A DNA stretch of 64,000 nucleotides from Planococcus maritimus (GCF_001592825.1 NZ_LTZG01000032.1:62001-126000), one strand, 5' to 3'; positions 1-8,320 are shown, counted from the first letter of the stretch. The notes: generated by a model not told the origin, from the sequence alone. Made by a program: numbers and translations.

Positions 1-275
1 GGCCCAACCATTGCAAATAATAGATAAAAGACCAAAATAATCAAAAACACGATAGTTAAGATGGCGGCCCATTTCGGGAATTTGCGGTTCTCCAAAAAAT
101 ACAGCAGCGGACGCGTTAAATAGAACAAGACCCCCCCAAGGAGCAAGGGCACAAAAATCGTTCCTGCAATGATGAACAAGGGATCAAAAATCCCCTGAAC
201 TTCGATGAACAGGCGAATGATGACCAGTGTCAGGATAATGCCGACTCCCGCCTGGAACCATAATTTATTTGTCAC
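1..275 (-). CDS. AI-2E family transporter, N-terminal part (cut by window edge)
   Basis: The reverse strand reads from a GTG start at 275 to the window edge without a stop, giving about 91 residues. AAGGAAG lies about 8 nt before the GTG. The peptide begins VTNKLWFQAGVG, has a first membrane span, a short loop, a second span containing PLLLGGVLFYLTRPLL, then a basic loop with NRKFPKW and a third span. This arrangement, especially the LxRPLxxxLE...FPKWAA pattern, is that of the N-terminus of the AI-2E/YtvI permease family. A complete member with a related N-terminus lies at 22417-23496. Substrates of most members are unknown. The C-terminal three quarters are outside the window. Confidence 0.8.
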   Translation of the reverse strand, partial: MTNKLWFQAGVGIILTLVIIRLFIEVQGIFDPLFIIAGTIFVPLLLGGVLFYLTRPLLYFLENRKFPKWAAILTIVFLIILVFYLLFAMVG

Positions 276-423
276 CTATTACACTTCCTTTCTTCGATAT
301 CTATACCCAGTTTATCACGTTTATATGGTATTATATGTTTTTGTGTAGCGTGAACTTTTTTAACTCGTACACGTCTTATGACTGTGGATATGACAATGAA
401 TAGAATTTGGAGGATACATACAG

Positions 424-1254
424 ATGGAACAATTATGGCTTACAATCAAATTTTTGCTGCTCGGTCTATTCCAAGGGCTCACCGAACCCATACCGATTTC
501 GTCAAGCGGCCATTTGCTGATTGCGCAGTATTTTCTCGATGTGGAAATCGAAGGCAGCAACTCGACGTTTGCGTTGCTCGTCAATAGCGCGTCCTTGCTC
601 GCTGTCTTGATCATTTACCGGGAAGATATTAAACGGCTGGTCATCAATGGCTTGAAATTCTTCAAAGAAAAAACGCCGGAAACCCGGCGCGATTTCATGT
701 TCGTCGTTTATTTGGTCGTTGCGACCATCCCGGCAGGCATCATCGGTGTCTTATTCCAGGACACAATCGATTCCTATTTGTCGACCGTCGTCACCGTCGG
801 CATCACGCTCGTAGTCACCGGCCTTGCCTTGTGGCTGATCCGCAATATGCGCGGACAGCGCAAAGACGGCAATATGACGATGAAAGATGCCTTTATCATC
901 GGTGGGGCACAAGCTGTTGCGTTGATCCCTGGCATTAGCCGCAGTGGCGCCACGATAGTTGCCGCTATGGCACGTGGCATTAACCAAGAAACGGCGTTGC
1001 GCTTTTCTTTTCTATTGTTCATCCCAATCAGCTTGGGCGGGGCGGTACTGAGCATCACGGATATCATCAATGATGACAACTTGTCTACGATGGCTGTGCC
1101 ATATATCATGGCGTTTGTCGGCTCACTCGTTGCTTCGTACTTCTCGCTGAAATGGTTCATGAACATCATGGCAAAAGGCCAGCTAAAGTATTTTGCGATC
1201 TACTGCTTTATCGTCGGGCCGCTCGTCGTGCTCGCTTGGTTCTTATTGAACTAA
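424..1254 (+). CDS. uppP: Undecaprenyl-diphosphatase UppP (BacA type)
   Basis: This 276-residue integral membrane enzyme dephosphorylates undecaprenyl diphosphate at the outer membrane face, recycling the lipid carrier for peptidoglycan and teichoic acid synthesis; the family also confers bacitracin tolerance. The first signature has Q17 and E21 of the (E/Q)xxxE motif, followed by PISSSGH with His30. The second signature, PGISRSGAT, lies near residue 170 and carries the catalytic Ser/Arg. About eight membrane spans are visible and the length is normal. GGAGG sits about 8 nt before the ATG. The gene is monocistronic, with a strong hairpin terminator at 1290-1333. A DUF368 gene, a proposed carrier flippase family, lies 1.6 kb away, which places two steps of the same lipid cycle close together. 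Confidence 0.93.
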   Translation: MEQLWLTIKFLLLGLFQGLTEPIPISSSGHLLIAQYFLDVEIEGSNSTFALLVNSASLLAVLIIYREDIKRLVINGLKFFKEKTPETRRDFMFVVYLVVATIPAGIIGVLFQDTIDSYLSTVVTVGITLVVTGLALWLIRNMRGQRKDGNMTMKDAFIIGGAQAVALIPGISRSGATIVAAMARGINQETALRFSFLLFIPISLGGAVLSITDIINDDNLSTMAVPYIMAFVGSLVASYFSLKWFMNIMAKGQLKYFAIYCFIVGPLVVLAWFLLN

Positions 1255-1288
1255 TCAAAAATGGGGCTGTCCCATAAGTCTCTAAAAT

Positions 1289-1333
1289 AAAACAGACGGA
1301 GAAAAAGAAATTCTTTTTCTCCGTCTGTTTTTC
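1289..1333 (+). terminator. Intrinsic terminator of uppP
   Basis: The arms AACAGACGGAGAAAAAGAA and its near-perfect complement pair around a tiny loop, and a T-run follows on the plus strand. The A-run on the other side could let it work on both strands. Confidence 0.85.
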
Positions 1334-1339
1334 ATTTAT

Positions 1340-1508
1340 CGGTGAGGAACCTAAAAGTAGCCGGCTGATGGGAATGGAGACGGCGACTCCAGCGGGAGCA
1401 GCGCGAGCCGAAGACCCTGGACTGAGCGAAGCGAGGGAAGCGGCTAAGGCCGTGCCCGCGGAAAGCGTCCGTCGAAATGGACATCAGCCCGTTCTTTAGA
1501 AGACGCAA
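1340..1508 (+). repeat. Dispersed intergenic repeat, copy A
   Basis: This gene-free stretch between convergent uppP and the CAP gene has the pattern GGCGACTCC...GCGGGAGCAGCGCGAG...GAAGACCC...GAGCGAAGCGAGG...CCCGCGGAAAGCG. The same skeleton (GACTCC, GAGACCC, AGCGACGAGG, CGGAAAGCG) recurs near 7.1, 19.3, 26.7 and 34.2 kb. Such repeats are common in Bacillaceae and Planococcaceae chromosomes. No open reading frame in it is credible. Confidence 0.75.
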
Positions 1509-1560
1509 AGGGGCTGCCCCTAAAAGTCACTTTTCGTGACCTTTTGGGACAGCCCCTTTT
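1508..1560. terminator. Large hairpin terminator beside repeat A
   Basis: AAAGGGGCTG pairs with CAGCCCCTTT, with an inner stem around GTCAC/GTGAC. A T-run follows on the plus strand and a short one on the minus strand, where it would end the CAP-domain gene. Part of the same sequence (GGGGCTGTCCCA) recurs at 1263-1274, on the other side of the repeat. Confidence 0.65.
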
Positions 1561-1561
1561 T

Positions 1562-2698
1562 TTATCGATTAAAAAAGTTTGCCGTAAAATATGGCTGTTT
1601 GTCCGAGTTGAATGCGACCCCAACACCGAGGTAACCAAAGTCCGGCTTGACGATGTTTTCCCGGTGCCCCATGGAATTCATGAGCCCTTCATGGGCAAAG
1701 ATAGCGCTATACTGCCCGTAGGCCAAGTTTTCACCGGCGATAAAGAACGTGATGCCGTCTTCTTTCATGCGGTCAAAAGGAGATTGGCCAGCCGGGTTCG
1801 TATGGCTGAAATAACGCTCTTCCGCCATTTCCTGGCTGTGGTCGCGCGCCGTCTCCATTGTCTCAGCATCCCATTTCAAAAGCGGCAATTCACGCTGAAT
1901 TCTCGCTGAGTTGGTCAATTCAAACAATAGAAATTCATAGCCTTCTTTCACTTCCGGGGAAGGCTCCGCATAAATTTCACTGCGCTGCTCTTCTAAATCC
2001 TTATCGATGACCTGGACTGCCGTCACCGTATCCCCTTCGTGAATATCATAAAAAACCGTTGTATAGGAATCCGCCGTTTCAAATAAGTCATACTCATCGC
2101 GCGAGTCGAGAATATACTGCACACGCCCTTTTTGCAGGCTCGTCAGCGGTGTCCCGAACAGCTCGCGCACTTGCGCTTTGGTCGAATCCATCGAAAAGCC
2201 TTCCGTAGAAGAGATGAGATCCTGATTGGTGAACATGCCATTGACTTCCCCGTTTCCATCGTAGGACAGCAACACATAGTTCTGATAATCCTGATGATAG
2301 CTATGCCAATCGGTTCCGTATTCATTTTCCATCAATCGCATCGGCAAGCCGAGTTTTTGCTGTGCTTGATCCTTGCTCATCCCAAGCGTGACATTGTGCA
2401 CCGCCACCATGGAATCCGTATCAGAAAGCTCTGGCTTCGCGACCACTTCGGGCAGGGTGGCCGAAGATTCCGTCACCATGGTCTGCAGCTGATGGCTGAT
2501 GCGCGTCGTGAAATATTTGGCTTCATCGAGCGCTTTGGAAACATCTGCGTCAGCTGTTACATTTTCGATCATTTCATCCACCGCGTCCAAAAAGCTCAGG
2601 TCGACATATTTCTCGGCAGGCCCTTCCCATACCGGGCGGGTGAAAAATAACAATAGCAGGAGCAACAGGAGGCCAAACAATTTCCGCACATGCATCAC
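1562..2698 (-). CDS. CAP-domain (SCP/PR-1-like) secreted or membrane-anchored protein
   Basis: This 378-residue protein has an N-terminal hydrophobic stretch (LLLLLLLFF) after a basic start, indicating a signal anchor. The middle third matches the CAP-associated domain of Bacillus YlbC-like proteins. The C-terminal 130 residues are a CAP domain with YFSHTNPAGQSPFDRM, AGENLAYG, and HRENI followed by GVGVAF. The CAP histidines and glutamates are present (SHTNP, GENLA, GHRENI). The biochemical role in bacteria is not settled; a cell-surface or spore-associated role is known for some members. Starts are ambiguous: GTG at 2698, ATG at 2695, or GTG at 2689. The sequence AGAGGTGAT overlaps the first two and sits properly only for the GTG at 2689, so the protein may begin MRKLFG. 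Confidence 0.85.
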   Translation of the reverse strand: MMHVRKLFGLLLLLLLLFFTRPVWEGPAEKYVDLSFLDAVDEMIENVTADADVSKALDEAKYFTTRISHQLQTMVTESSATLPEVVAKPELSDTDSMVAVHNVTLGMSKDQAQQKLGLPMRLMENEYGTDWHSYHQDYQNYVLLSYDGNGEVNGMFTNQDLISSTEGFSMDSTKAQVRELFGTPLTSLQKGRVQYILDSRDEYDLFETADSYTTVFYDIHEGDTVTAVQVIDKDLEEQRSEIYAEPSPEVKEGYEFLLFELTNSARIQRELPLLKWDAETMETARDHSQEMAEERYFSHTNPAGQSPFDRMKEDGITFFIAGENLAYGQYSAIFAHEGLMNSMGHRENIVKPDFGYLGVGVAFNSDKQPYFTANFFNR

Positions 2699-2782
2699 CT
2701 CTTTCTCTTCATTTTAGTTTAATCGCAAACGTGAATTCCGCAAAGCAAAAAGCCTTTTTTACTTTTTTCCTTAAATAAATAC

Positions 2783-2826
2783 TAAAAGCGGACAGGAAAA
2801 GAAGTTCTTTTCGCTGTCCGCTTTGT
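2783..2826 (-). terminator. Terminator of the DUF368 gene
   Basis: AAAGCGGACAG (2785-2795) pairs with CTGTCCGCTTT (2814-2824), with an inner GAAAAGAA/TTCTTTTC stem. It lies just downstream of the DUF368 stop. Confidence 0.75.
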
Positions 2827-2837
2827 CATTTCTTCGA

Positions 2838-3683
2838 TTATGCTTCTACATTTTGTTCGCTGGTAATATCGGTTTTCTTAGGCGAACTAAACCATAAGGT
2901 AAACACGAGACCCACTACGAACGTGATCAGGCTGGTCACCAAAGTCGCCGTATCGGCCGCAAACCCAGGGAATACAACGAACAGCGATCCAAGGATCAAG
3001 CCGATGATCGCCGCATATGTCACATACGTAAAATGTTCCAGCAAATAGCTGATCACTTTACTGGAGACGACAAACCCGACCATGACACCTGCCCCGATGG
3101 TCAAGACAATCGGCAAGTTCAGTGTCGACAAGGCATTGATAGCCGTTGAATAAACACCGATCAATAACAGGATGAACGAACCGCTGATGCCCGGCAATAG
3201 CATTGCCATGCTCGCGAGCCAACCCGAGAAAAACAGCAGGAAGAACGTCGGCAAGCTCAAATCCGTAATCGGTGCGATGTTTTCATCCGTCTGGATAAAT
3301 GCCATAGAAGCGAGCGCTGCCCCGATCACCAATAAGATGACCAAATGGCGTGCCGTGAAATTCTTTTTGACTTCGGCTTGCTTCATAATATATGGCAAGA
3401 CCCCAAGTATTAGCCCCATGAAGAAAAATTGCGTCGCTTCGTAATGATTTTCCAATAAAAATTCGATAAAGCGGCTGAACAATAATAGTGTGATGATAAT
3501 CCCGATGCCAAGCGGCACAAGAAAGCCTAGCTGTTTTTTCCATTCCCGGCTGAAAAAGCCGCTAATCGATTCAAGCAAACGGTCGTAAATGCCTAAGATA
3601 AAGGCAATCGTTCCTCCGCTGACCCCCGGGATTAAATCACTGATGCCCATTAAAATACCGCGGTATATATTTTTCCATTCCAT
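2838..3683 (-). CDS. popT: DUF368 polyprenyl-phosphate transporter (PopT family)
   Basis: This 281-residue membrane protein has about eight spans. It shows the paired half-repeats typical of DUF368: GISDLIPGVSGGTIAFILGIY near residue 16 and MLLPGISGSFILLLIGVY near residue 160, both carrying PGxSG re-entrant motifs. DUF368 proteins (named PopT) have been proposed, with DedA proteins, to return undecaprenyl phosphate across the membrane. This is family knowledge and not proof for this protein. GAGGAG lies about 9 nt before the ATG. The gene stands alone, ended by the hairpin at 2783-2826. UppP, which makes the presumed substrate, is coded 1.6 kb away. Confidence 0.88.
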   Translation of the reverse strand: MEWKNIYRGILMGISDLIPGVSGGTIAFILGIYDRLLESISGFFSREWKKQLGFLVPLGIGIIITLLLFSRFIEFLLENHYEATQFFFMGLILGVLPYIMKQAEVKKNFTARHLVILLVIGAALASMAFIQTDENIAPITDLSLPTFFLLFFSGWLASMAMLLPGISGSFILLLIGVYSTAINALSTLNLPIVLTIGAGVMVGFVVSSKVISYLLEHFTYVTYAAIIGLILGSLFVVFPGFAADTATLVTSLITFVVGLVFTLWFSSPKKTDITSEQNVEA

Positions 3684-3753
3684 CCGTTCAATCTCCTCAT
3701 TTCAAAATCACTTTCATCAGTATAGCACGCAGAAACAGGAAACTCGAGCCGAA

Positions 3754-4824
3754 TCACCGGAGGAAGGCACGTGCTTGTTCCATGATAGAAGAGACGATTT
3801 CCGCTGCACTTTCTTCCTGCGTCAGCCCCCTCGTTGCCTGCCCCGCCCACAACGACATAAATTGCGGATTTCCGGCTTTTGCCGCAGCTCCACGGATTTC
3901 TTTCGTTACTGTATTGTGGGACGGAAATGGCAGCGGTTTGGTTCCCGATGCTTCGAATTGTTCGATAAAACGATTATTGATGCCGCGTGCCGGCCGACCT
4001 GAAAAACTTTTGGTCACGACGGTGCTTTCCTCGTCGCTGTCAAAAATCGCTTGTTTGTAAGCTTTGTGCGCACCCGACTCTTTTGATCCGACAAAGCGTG
4101 TCCCGATTTGTACGGCTTGTGCGCCGAGTGCAAGCGATGCCACAAGCCCTCGGCCATCAGTGATTCCGCCAGCTGCAATGACCGGCACATTCACGGCATC
4201 CGCGACTTGCGGAAGCAATGCCATCAAGCCGACCTGCGCCCCCAACGGATGGCGATCAAATGAAAAGCTGCCGCGGTGGCCTCCTGCTTCACTGCCCTGA
4301 GCGACGATGGCGTCAGCCCCAGCTTCCTCAGCTGCCAACGCTTCACTAACAGTCGTCACCATCGTTATGATTTTGATGCCTCGCCTCTTGGCACAAGCCA
4401 GATGACTAGGCGGTAATGAACCGAATGCTGTGCTGATGATCGGAACGTTCAGTTCGAGGCAAATGCGGAACAGTTCCTCTCCGTAATCAGGAGAGCGATA
4501 TTCAGCAGATGGCTGATCAATGGCAAGCTCCTGATAGATTGGCTGCAACGCTTGTGTCACTTCATCAAGGCGTGAAAAGTCATCTTGCGGGACGGGTGCA
4601 AATAAATTAACGGCAAAGGGCTTATCCGTTTTCTGGCGTATGTCCTCAAGGTCCTGCCTCAGCTTGTCGGGAGTCAGATAAGCTGCGCCGAGCGTTCCCA
4701 AACCACCCGCTGCGGAAACTTCTGCGACCAATTCGGCAGTAGTTGGGCCGCCTGCCATTCCTGCCTGGATAATCGGGTAGTCGATTCCGAGCAATCCACA
4801 AATATCGGTTTTCAATGAAATCAT
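3754..4824 (-). CDS. Nitronate monooxygenase / NAD(P)H-dependent flavin oxidoreductase family protein
   Basis: This 356-residue TIM-barrel flavoprotein is of the 2-nitropropane dioxygenase family. The N-terminal PIIQAGMAGGPTTAELVAEVSAAGGLG pattern (split here only for reading) and VAQGSEAGGHRG form the FMN phosphate and active-site regions; the GSEAGGHRG histidine is the usual catalytic base. IAAGGITDGRGLVASLALGA and QIGTRFVGSKES complete the FMN site. Members oxidise nitronates or act as enoyl reductases or flavin reductases, and sequence alone does not separate these. GGAGG precedes the ATG. The gene is cytosolic and monocistronic. Confidence 0.87.
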   Translation of the reverse strand: MISLKTDICGLLGIDYPIIQAGMAGGPTTAELVAEVSAAGGLGTLGAAYLTPDKLRQDLEDIRQKTDKPFAVNLFAPVPQDDFSRLDEVTQALQPIYQELAIDQPSAEYRSPDYGEELFRICLELNVPIISTAFGSLPPSHLACAKRRGIKIITMVTTVSEALAAEEAGADAIVAQGSEAGGHRGSFSFDRHPLGAQVGLMALLPQVADAVNVPVIAAGGITDGRGLVASLALGAQAVQIGTRFVGSKESGAHKAYKQAIFDSDEESTVVTKSFSGRPARGINNRFIEQFEASGTKPLPFPSHNTVTKEIRGAAAKAGNPQFMSLWAGQATRGLTQEESAAEIVSSIMEQARAFLR

Positions 4825-4948
4825 CTTCTCCCTCCTCTTGATGCTCTTACTTATCAGTATCCCAGTCTTTCATATTTCTTCAACCGGGAACCTTTTCGGA
4901 CGGTTCACGTTCTTAATATCAGCATCTATGAGAAGGCGGGATTCGATC

Positions 4949-5194
4949 ATGAAAGGCTTCCTTTCGTTACTTGGCGTCACCTTGATTGCCGTATTGTGCG
5001 GAACAATCCTGTTGGGTATTTACAATGAACCTTTTGAAGACTGGCAAAACCAGGAGCGACTCCAGGCTTATACAGAAACAAGAGATCATCTAATGCCCGA
5101 ACAAACAAGTACTGTCCAGCAAGCTATCGCGCCTGGGCGCTCTAGACAAAACTTATTATATGCGGATGCATCCGCTTCGTGCCCAGCACCCTAA
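4949..5194 (+). CDS. Small hypothetical single-span membrane protein
   Basis: The 81-residue frame begins MKGFLSLLGVTLIAVLCGTI, a good signal anchor or single membrane span, followed by a hydrophilic tail rich in Glu and Gln that ends with an odd low-complexity ASASCPAP. The open frame extends to 4838, but the upstream part is not convincing. The ATG at 4949 has only a weak GAAGGCGGG upstream. I do not recognise the family. It is convergent with the VOC gene and shares its terminator. It could be a real small membrane protein or chance. Confidence 0.4.
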   Translation: MKGFLSLLGVTLIAVLCGTILLGIYNEPFEDWQNQERLQAYTETRDHLMPEQTSTVQQAIAPGRSRQNLLYADASASCPAP

Positions 5195-5198
5195 TGCA

Positions 5199-5231
5199 AA
5201 AATCCCCGAGACACAAGTCCCGGGGATTTTC
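5199..5231. terminator. Bidirectional terminator between convergent genes
   Basis: AATCCCCG pairs with CGGGGATT around a loop of about 10 nt, flanked by A-runs and T-runs on both sides. It ends the small membrane protein gene on plus and the VOC gene on minus. Confidence 0.75.
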
Positions 5232-6080
5232 TTATGCAGTTAAAATGCGGATACGGTTGCCGGATGGGTCAACCGTTTTCAATACTTCGTCATCCATTTG
5301 AACCTCAGCGCCGTAGGTTTCTAAACGTTCACGCATAGCTTGTTGCGCTGCTTCATCTGCGACACGGATAACATAATGCGCAAGCCCGGCCGTTTGATCC
5401 GGCAAAGCAGGAATGCCTATGCCGTTCCAAATATTCAAGCCAATATGGTGATGGTAGTCACCGTCCGAGACGAATAATGCTTGATTGCCGAGCTTCGCGA
5501 CTGCATCGAAGCCGATCGCGCCGGTATAAAAGTCGTGCGCAGCTTGCAGGTCTGAGACATGAAGATGGATATGCCCCAGCACCGTACCCGCCGGCATGCC
5601 GCTCCACTTCTCGTCATTTGAAGCTTGTACAACTTCCTGTACATCGAGTGGATCGACCGTCATATGCACTTGGTCTCCGCGCCATTGCCATTCATCAGGT
5701 TCGCGGTCGCGGTAAATTTCGATGCCATTGCCTTCAGGATCCGACAGATACAAAGCTTCGCTCACTTGATGATCCGAAGAACCGACTGGAATTTTCTGCT
5801 CATGGAGATGCAGCAATATTTTGCCGAGTTCTTTTCGGTTAGGCAGTAGCACCGCAAAATGATACAGTCCCGAAAAGCGCCTTGCTTTTGCCTTGAACTC
5901 CGGTGCATATTGGAGAGTCAAGATCGCTTCCCCGTTTACGCCAAGAATGGTTTCACAACCTGTTTCTTCAATCGTTTCAAACCCTAACACCTCTGCGTAA
6001 AAACGGCTCATTCCCGGTAAATCTATTACTTTCAAAGTCAAACTCTCTACATAACTTACAGGCTTTTGATGAAAATTCAT
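5232..6080 (-). CDS. VOC family ring-cleavage dioxygenase-like protein (CatE-like)
   Basis: The 282-residue protein has two vicinal-oxygen-chelate domains, roughly residues 8-125 and 165-282. The second carries the metal-ligand set expected of extradiol dioxygenases: GHIHLHVSD, HHHIGLNIW and a Glu/Asp in the last strand. It resembles B. subtilis CatE, a catechol-2,3-dioxygenase that detoxifies quinones and catechols. The gene is divergent from a YodB/CatR-type regulator at 6204, the same pairing logic as the catechol stress response of Bacillus. GGGGGG lies about 6 nt before the ATG. Confidence 0.85.
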   Translation of the reverse strand: MNFHQKPVSYVESLTLKVIDLPGMSRFYAEVLGFETIEETGCETILGVNGEAILTLQYAPEFKAKARRFSGLYHFAVLLPNRKELGKILLHLHEQKIPVGSSDHQVSEALYLSDPEGNGIEIYRDREPDEWQWRGDQVHMTVDPLDVQEVVQASNDEKWSGMPAGTVLGHIHLHVSDLQAAHDFYTGAIGFDAVAKLGNQALFVSDGDYHHHIGLNIWNGIGIPALPDQTAGLAHYVIRVADEAAQQAMRERLETYGAEVQMDDEVLKTVDPSGNRIRILTA

Positions 6081-6099
6081 TACAATCCCCCCAACTACT

Positions 6100-6120
6100 T
6101 ACTATTTGTAACCTATTTTA
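6100..6120. promoter_or_regulatory. Possible YodB/CatR-type operator half-site
   Basis: TACTATT at 6100-6106 matches the left half of the known YodB box (TACTATT-N7-AATAGTA). The right half here (TATTTTA at 6114-6120) matches only four of seven positions. It lies in the divergent control region between the VOC gene and the HxlR regulator. The assignment is tentative. Confidence 0.3.
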
Positions 6121-6203
6121 TTTTAATAACAAAGTTACGTCAAGTCATCTGTTTTTTCATTCCCATACAGATATGCTATTATGAAGAAAAAGGAGCGGTG
6201 AAC

Positions 6204-6539
6204 ATGAAAAGCTCGGAAATTTGCCCACGGTTTGAAGCAGCTATCTCCTTATTAGGACAACGCTGGACAGGGTTAATCATCCACCAATTGATGGATGAGC
6301 CTAAGCGCTTCGGCCAATTAACTGAAGAAATCGGAATCAGTGGTCGCCTCCTTTCTGAACGGCTGAAAAATTTGGAAAATGACGGTTTGGTCGAACGTAC
6401 CGTCTATCCCGAGACTCCTGTTCGGATCGAATATTCCCTGACTGAAAAAGGCGCCTCGCTGCAGCCGGTCATGAAGGAAATCGAGCGCTGGTCCCAAAAT
6501 TGGATAGAGCCTGCAAAGACGGCGGAAAGCCCTTCGTGA
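6204..6539 (+). CDS. HxlR-family transcriptional regulator, YodB/CatR-like
   Basis: This 111-residue winged-helix (DUF24/HxlR) regulator starts at the ATG after AAAGGAGCGG. The N-terminus MKSSEICPRFEAAISLLGQRW has Cys7 exactly where YodB and CatR hold their redox-sensing cysteine, followed by the family pattern LMDEPKRFGQL and LSERLKNLENDGLVER. YodB and CatR repress quinone-detoxification genes and are released when the N-terminal Cys reacts with diamide or quinones. The C-terminal cysteines of YodB are absent here (tail WIEPAKTAESPS), which suggests a one-Cys mechanism. It is divergent from the CatE-like gene, its likely target. Confidence 0.87.
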   Translation: MKSSEICPRFEAAISLLGQRWTGLIIHQLMDEPKRFGQLTEEIGISGRLLSERLKNLENDGLVERTVYPETPVRIEYSLTEKGASLQPVMKEIERWSQNWIEPAKTAESPS

Positions 6540-6645
6540 ACCATTGCGAAGAAAGGCTTGCGCCATCTTTTTTGCCCCTTATTATAGACAGAATATTCTA
6601 ATATCTGTTAATCTAAAAGCACAAACGGCAGAGGAGGGCTTGCAT

Positions 6646-6957
6646 ATGTCGATCTATTCCAATATGACTTACGAGAATGATACGCGGAAAATTGACAAGG
6701 CATTGAAGAAGTACGAAGAAAAAAAGAATGCCGCATTGGTACTGCTCGCAGAAATCGATATGCTCAATAAAATGGAAGACGTGGAAGATACCATCCTGTG
6801 GAAACAGCAGTCGATGAAAGAAAAACTCATCGCAGCTGAGCGGCAACGGCGGGATGTGGAGGAGATGTTGATCAATTATATCGGCAAATACGATGACCGC
6901 GACTTGCATCGCTACACCGAACTGCTCGAAGAATTGAAAAAAGATAAACCTAAATGA
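6646..6957 (+). CDS. Hypothetical coiled-coil protein, 103 aa
   Basis: The start is the ATG preceded by GAGGAGGG with 7-nt spacing; the longer open frame to 6544 is not needed. The 103-residue product is soluble, strongly charged and predicted to be almost all helix. Its long charged helices run KIDKALKKYEEKKNAAL and WKQQSMKEKLIAAERQRRDVEEM. No catalytic motif is visible and I do not recognise the family. It stands alone and is convergent with the CorA-like gene across repeat B. Confidence 0.7.
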   Translation: MSIYSNMTYENDTRKIDKALKKYEEKKNAALVLLAEIDMLNKMEDVEDTILWKQQSMKEKLIAAERQRRDVEEMLINYIGKYDDRDLHRYTELLEELKKDKPK

Positions 6958-6962
6958 GAAAA

Positions 6963-7240
6963 AATCTATTATCCTCTATTAATGAAAAGAGCGTGAGACT
7001 ATTCCACAATGAAAAATTAACGAACTCTCTAAGTATTTGTAGAAGCGTTCGCTCTTAAAACCTTCTGCTCGATAATGCTGCGCATTACTTTCGCAAAGAT
7101 AATGTCTCCCGTAGGTCGACCTTATCTTTCCTGTGGGACCTAGCGGGTTTGAGAGACCCCACAGGAACGAAGTGACGAGGAGGCTCGATACCCGCCCCAC
7201 GGAAAGCGAGCGATAAGCTTCGGAAAATACGACTTTTCAC
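6963..7240 (+). repeat. Dispersed intergenic repeat, copy B
   Basis: This stretch has no gene. It begins with CCTCTATTAATGAAAA and AACAATGAAAAAT-like sequence (here CACAATGAAAAATTAACGAACTC), then CTAAGTATTTG, GAGACCCC, GAAGTGACGAGGAGGCTCG, CCACGGAAAGCGAGCG, and ends ATAAGCTTCGGAAAATACG. The reverse complement of 26635-26858 has the same blocks in the same order, so B and D are inverted copies of one subtype. It separates two convergent genes. Confidence 0.8.
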
Positions 7241-7255
7241 TTTCCCGAAAACCTG

Positions 7256-7291
7256 ACAAAGGCAGGACTGGCATCAGTCCTGCCTTTGTTT
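7256..7291 (-). terminator. Terminator of the CorA-like gene, overlapping its stop
   Basis: ACAAAGGCAGGACTG pairs perfectly with CAGTCCTGCCTTTGT around GCAT. The stop codon of the minus-strand gene (7274-7276) lies inside the loop and stem, so the last codons form one arm. Confidence 0.85.
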
Positions 7292-8224
7292 TCGTTTATC
7301 CTTGCTAACGGCAGACCGAAGAATATCGCCTGTCCAACCTTTTTGCTTGAAATACAAATACAATAAGAACGTAGAGGCGACAATAACCAATATAGCTGCC
7401 ACATACCCAAAACTCCAATCGAGCTCTGGCATGACCTGGAAATTCATCCCCCATAAAGCGCCCCACGCCATGACCGGTGTAAACAAAGTGGTCAAAACGG
7501 TGAGTGTCTTGACGATTTCATTGCCCCGGTAATTAGCGACGACATTTTCCATATCGACCATATTGTTAATTTCGTCTTCGTAGGATTCCACAAGCATGAC
7601 ACAGCGATCGATGCGTTTGGACGTCCGCTTGTATTCTCTTCGGTCACAGACGTTTTCACCAAAGGTTTCCTCTACTGCCATGATAATTTCACGAAACCCC
7701 ATGATCAAATGCTTCCATAATAAAATTTCATGGCGAACTTCTTCGATGCTTTCCAAGGTTTTGCGGTTGTTATGTTCTTTGATATTCCATAGCAAGTGAT
7801 GGAGCCGCTCCTCAAAACGGTCGATTTTATGCAATACCGAACCCACCATGCCTCCAAGTAAAATCATCATCACTTCGATTGGCGATTCTGCAGTGTCCAT
7901 CTGTTGGATCATCAAATGCCTTGGCATATCTGAGTCTTCTTCGAAATCCAGCGTGCTCGTCACCAATAGCTCTGCCGATACATAAAAGTGAAAGACGTCC
8001 TGGGCATCCCGGGCCAGGCGGCTTTGCTTGTAAATCAATGAACCCCATAAAATTTCCTTGCCGAGCTGAGAAGTGTCGGCATGAAGTAGATTGACGGTCA
8101 ATTTATTCGATTGATCGATCCATTGCTGCAGCCGCGGATTTTCTGTAAGCAATTGGCGGAAATCCGCTGCTTCCAGCACGTTTTCTTCTTGCCATACTGC
8201 ATTTTTAAATTGATGTCTCGTCAT
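7274..8224 (-). CDS. CorA-family divalent cation transporter-like protein
   Basis: The 316-residue protein has a large cytoplasmic alpha/beta and helical N-domain and two C-terminal membrane helices. The signature GMN occurs as WGMNFQVMPELDWSFGY after the first span (TLFTPVMAWGALWGMN) near residue 258. CorA proteins are pentameric Mg2+, Co2+ or Zn2+ channels. The N-domain is divergent from classical CorA, so the cation is not predictable. I chose the ATG of MTRHQ because GGGGGAGG precedes it; the frame is open for 16 further codons. A small acidic protein gene lies immediately upstream on the same strand. Confidence 0.85.
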   Translation of the reverse strand: MTRHQFKNAVWQEENVLEAADFRQLLTENPRLQQWIDQSNKLTVNLLHADTSQLGKEILWGSLIYKQSRLARDAQDVFHFYVSAELLVTSTLDFEEDSDMPRHLMIQQMDTAESPIEVMMILLGGMVGSVLHKIDRFEERLHHLLWNIKEHNNRKTLESIEEVRHEILLWKHLIMGFREIIMAVEETFGENVCDRREYKRTSKRIDRCVMLVESYEDEINNMVDMENVVANYRGNEIVKTLTVLTTLFTPVMAWGALWGMNFQVMPELDWSFGYVAAILVIVASTFLLYLYFKQKGWTGDILRSAVSKDKRKQRQD

Positions 8225-8285
8225 ATGCCTCCCCCTATCTTCCTGACGAATCGCCTTCAAACGATATTCCATTCACCGGCCACAC

Positions 8286-8312
8286 AAAAAATGCCGCTCT
8301 ATTGCAAGCGGC
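8286..8312 (-). terminator. Terminator after the 58-aa gene
   Basis: On the minus strand GCCGCT pairs with AGCGGC around an 8-nt loop and is followed by ATTTTTTG. Confidence 0.7.
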
Positions 8313-8320
8313 CATTGGCA

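Noticed and set aside
774-1169. Long minus-strand open frame inside uppP
   Set aside because: It lies wholly within a well-supported membrane protein gene, has no ribosome binding site and no family features; it is a shadow frame.
2132-2650. 172-codon plus-strand frame opposite the CAP gene
   Set aside because: Composition is rich in Arg, His and Phe as expected for an antisense shadow, and the CAP domain on the other strand is unmistakable.
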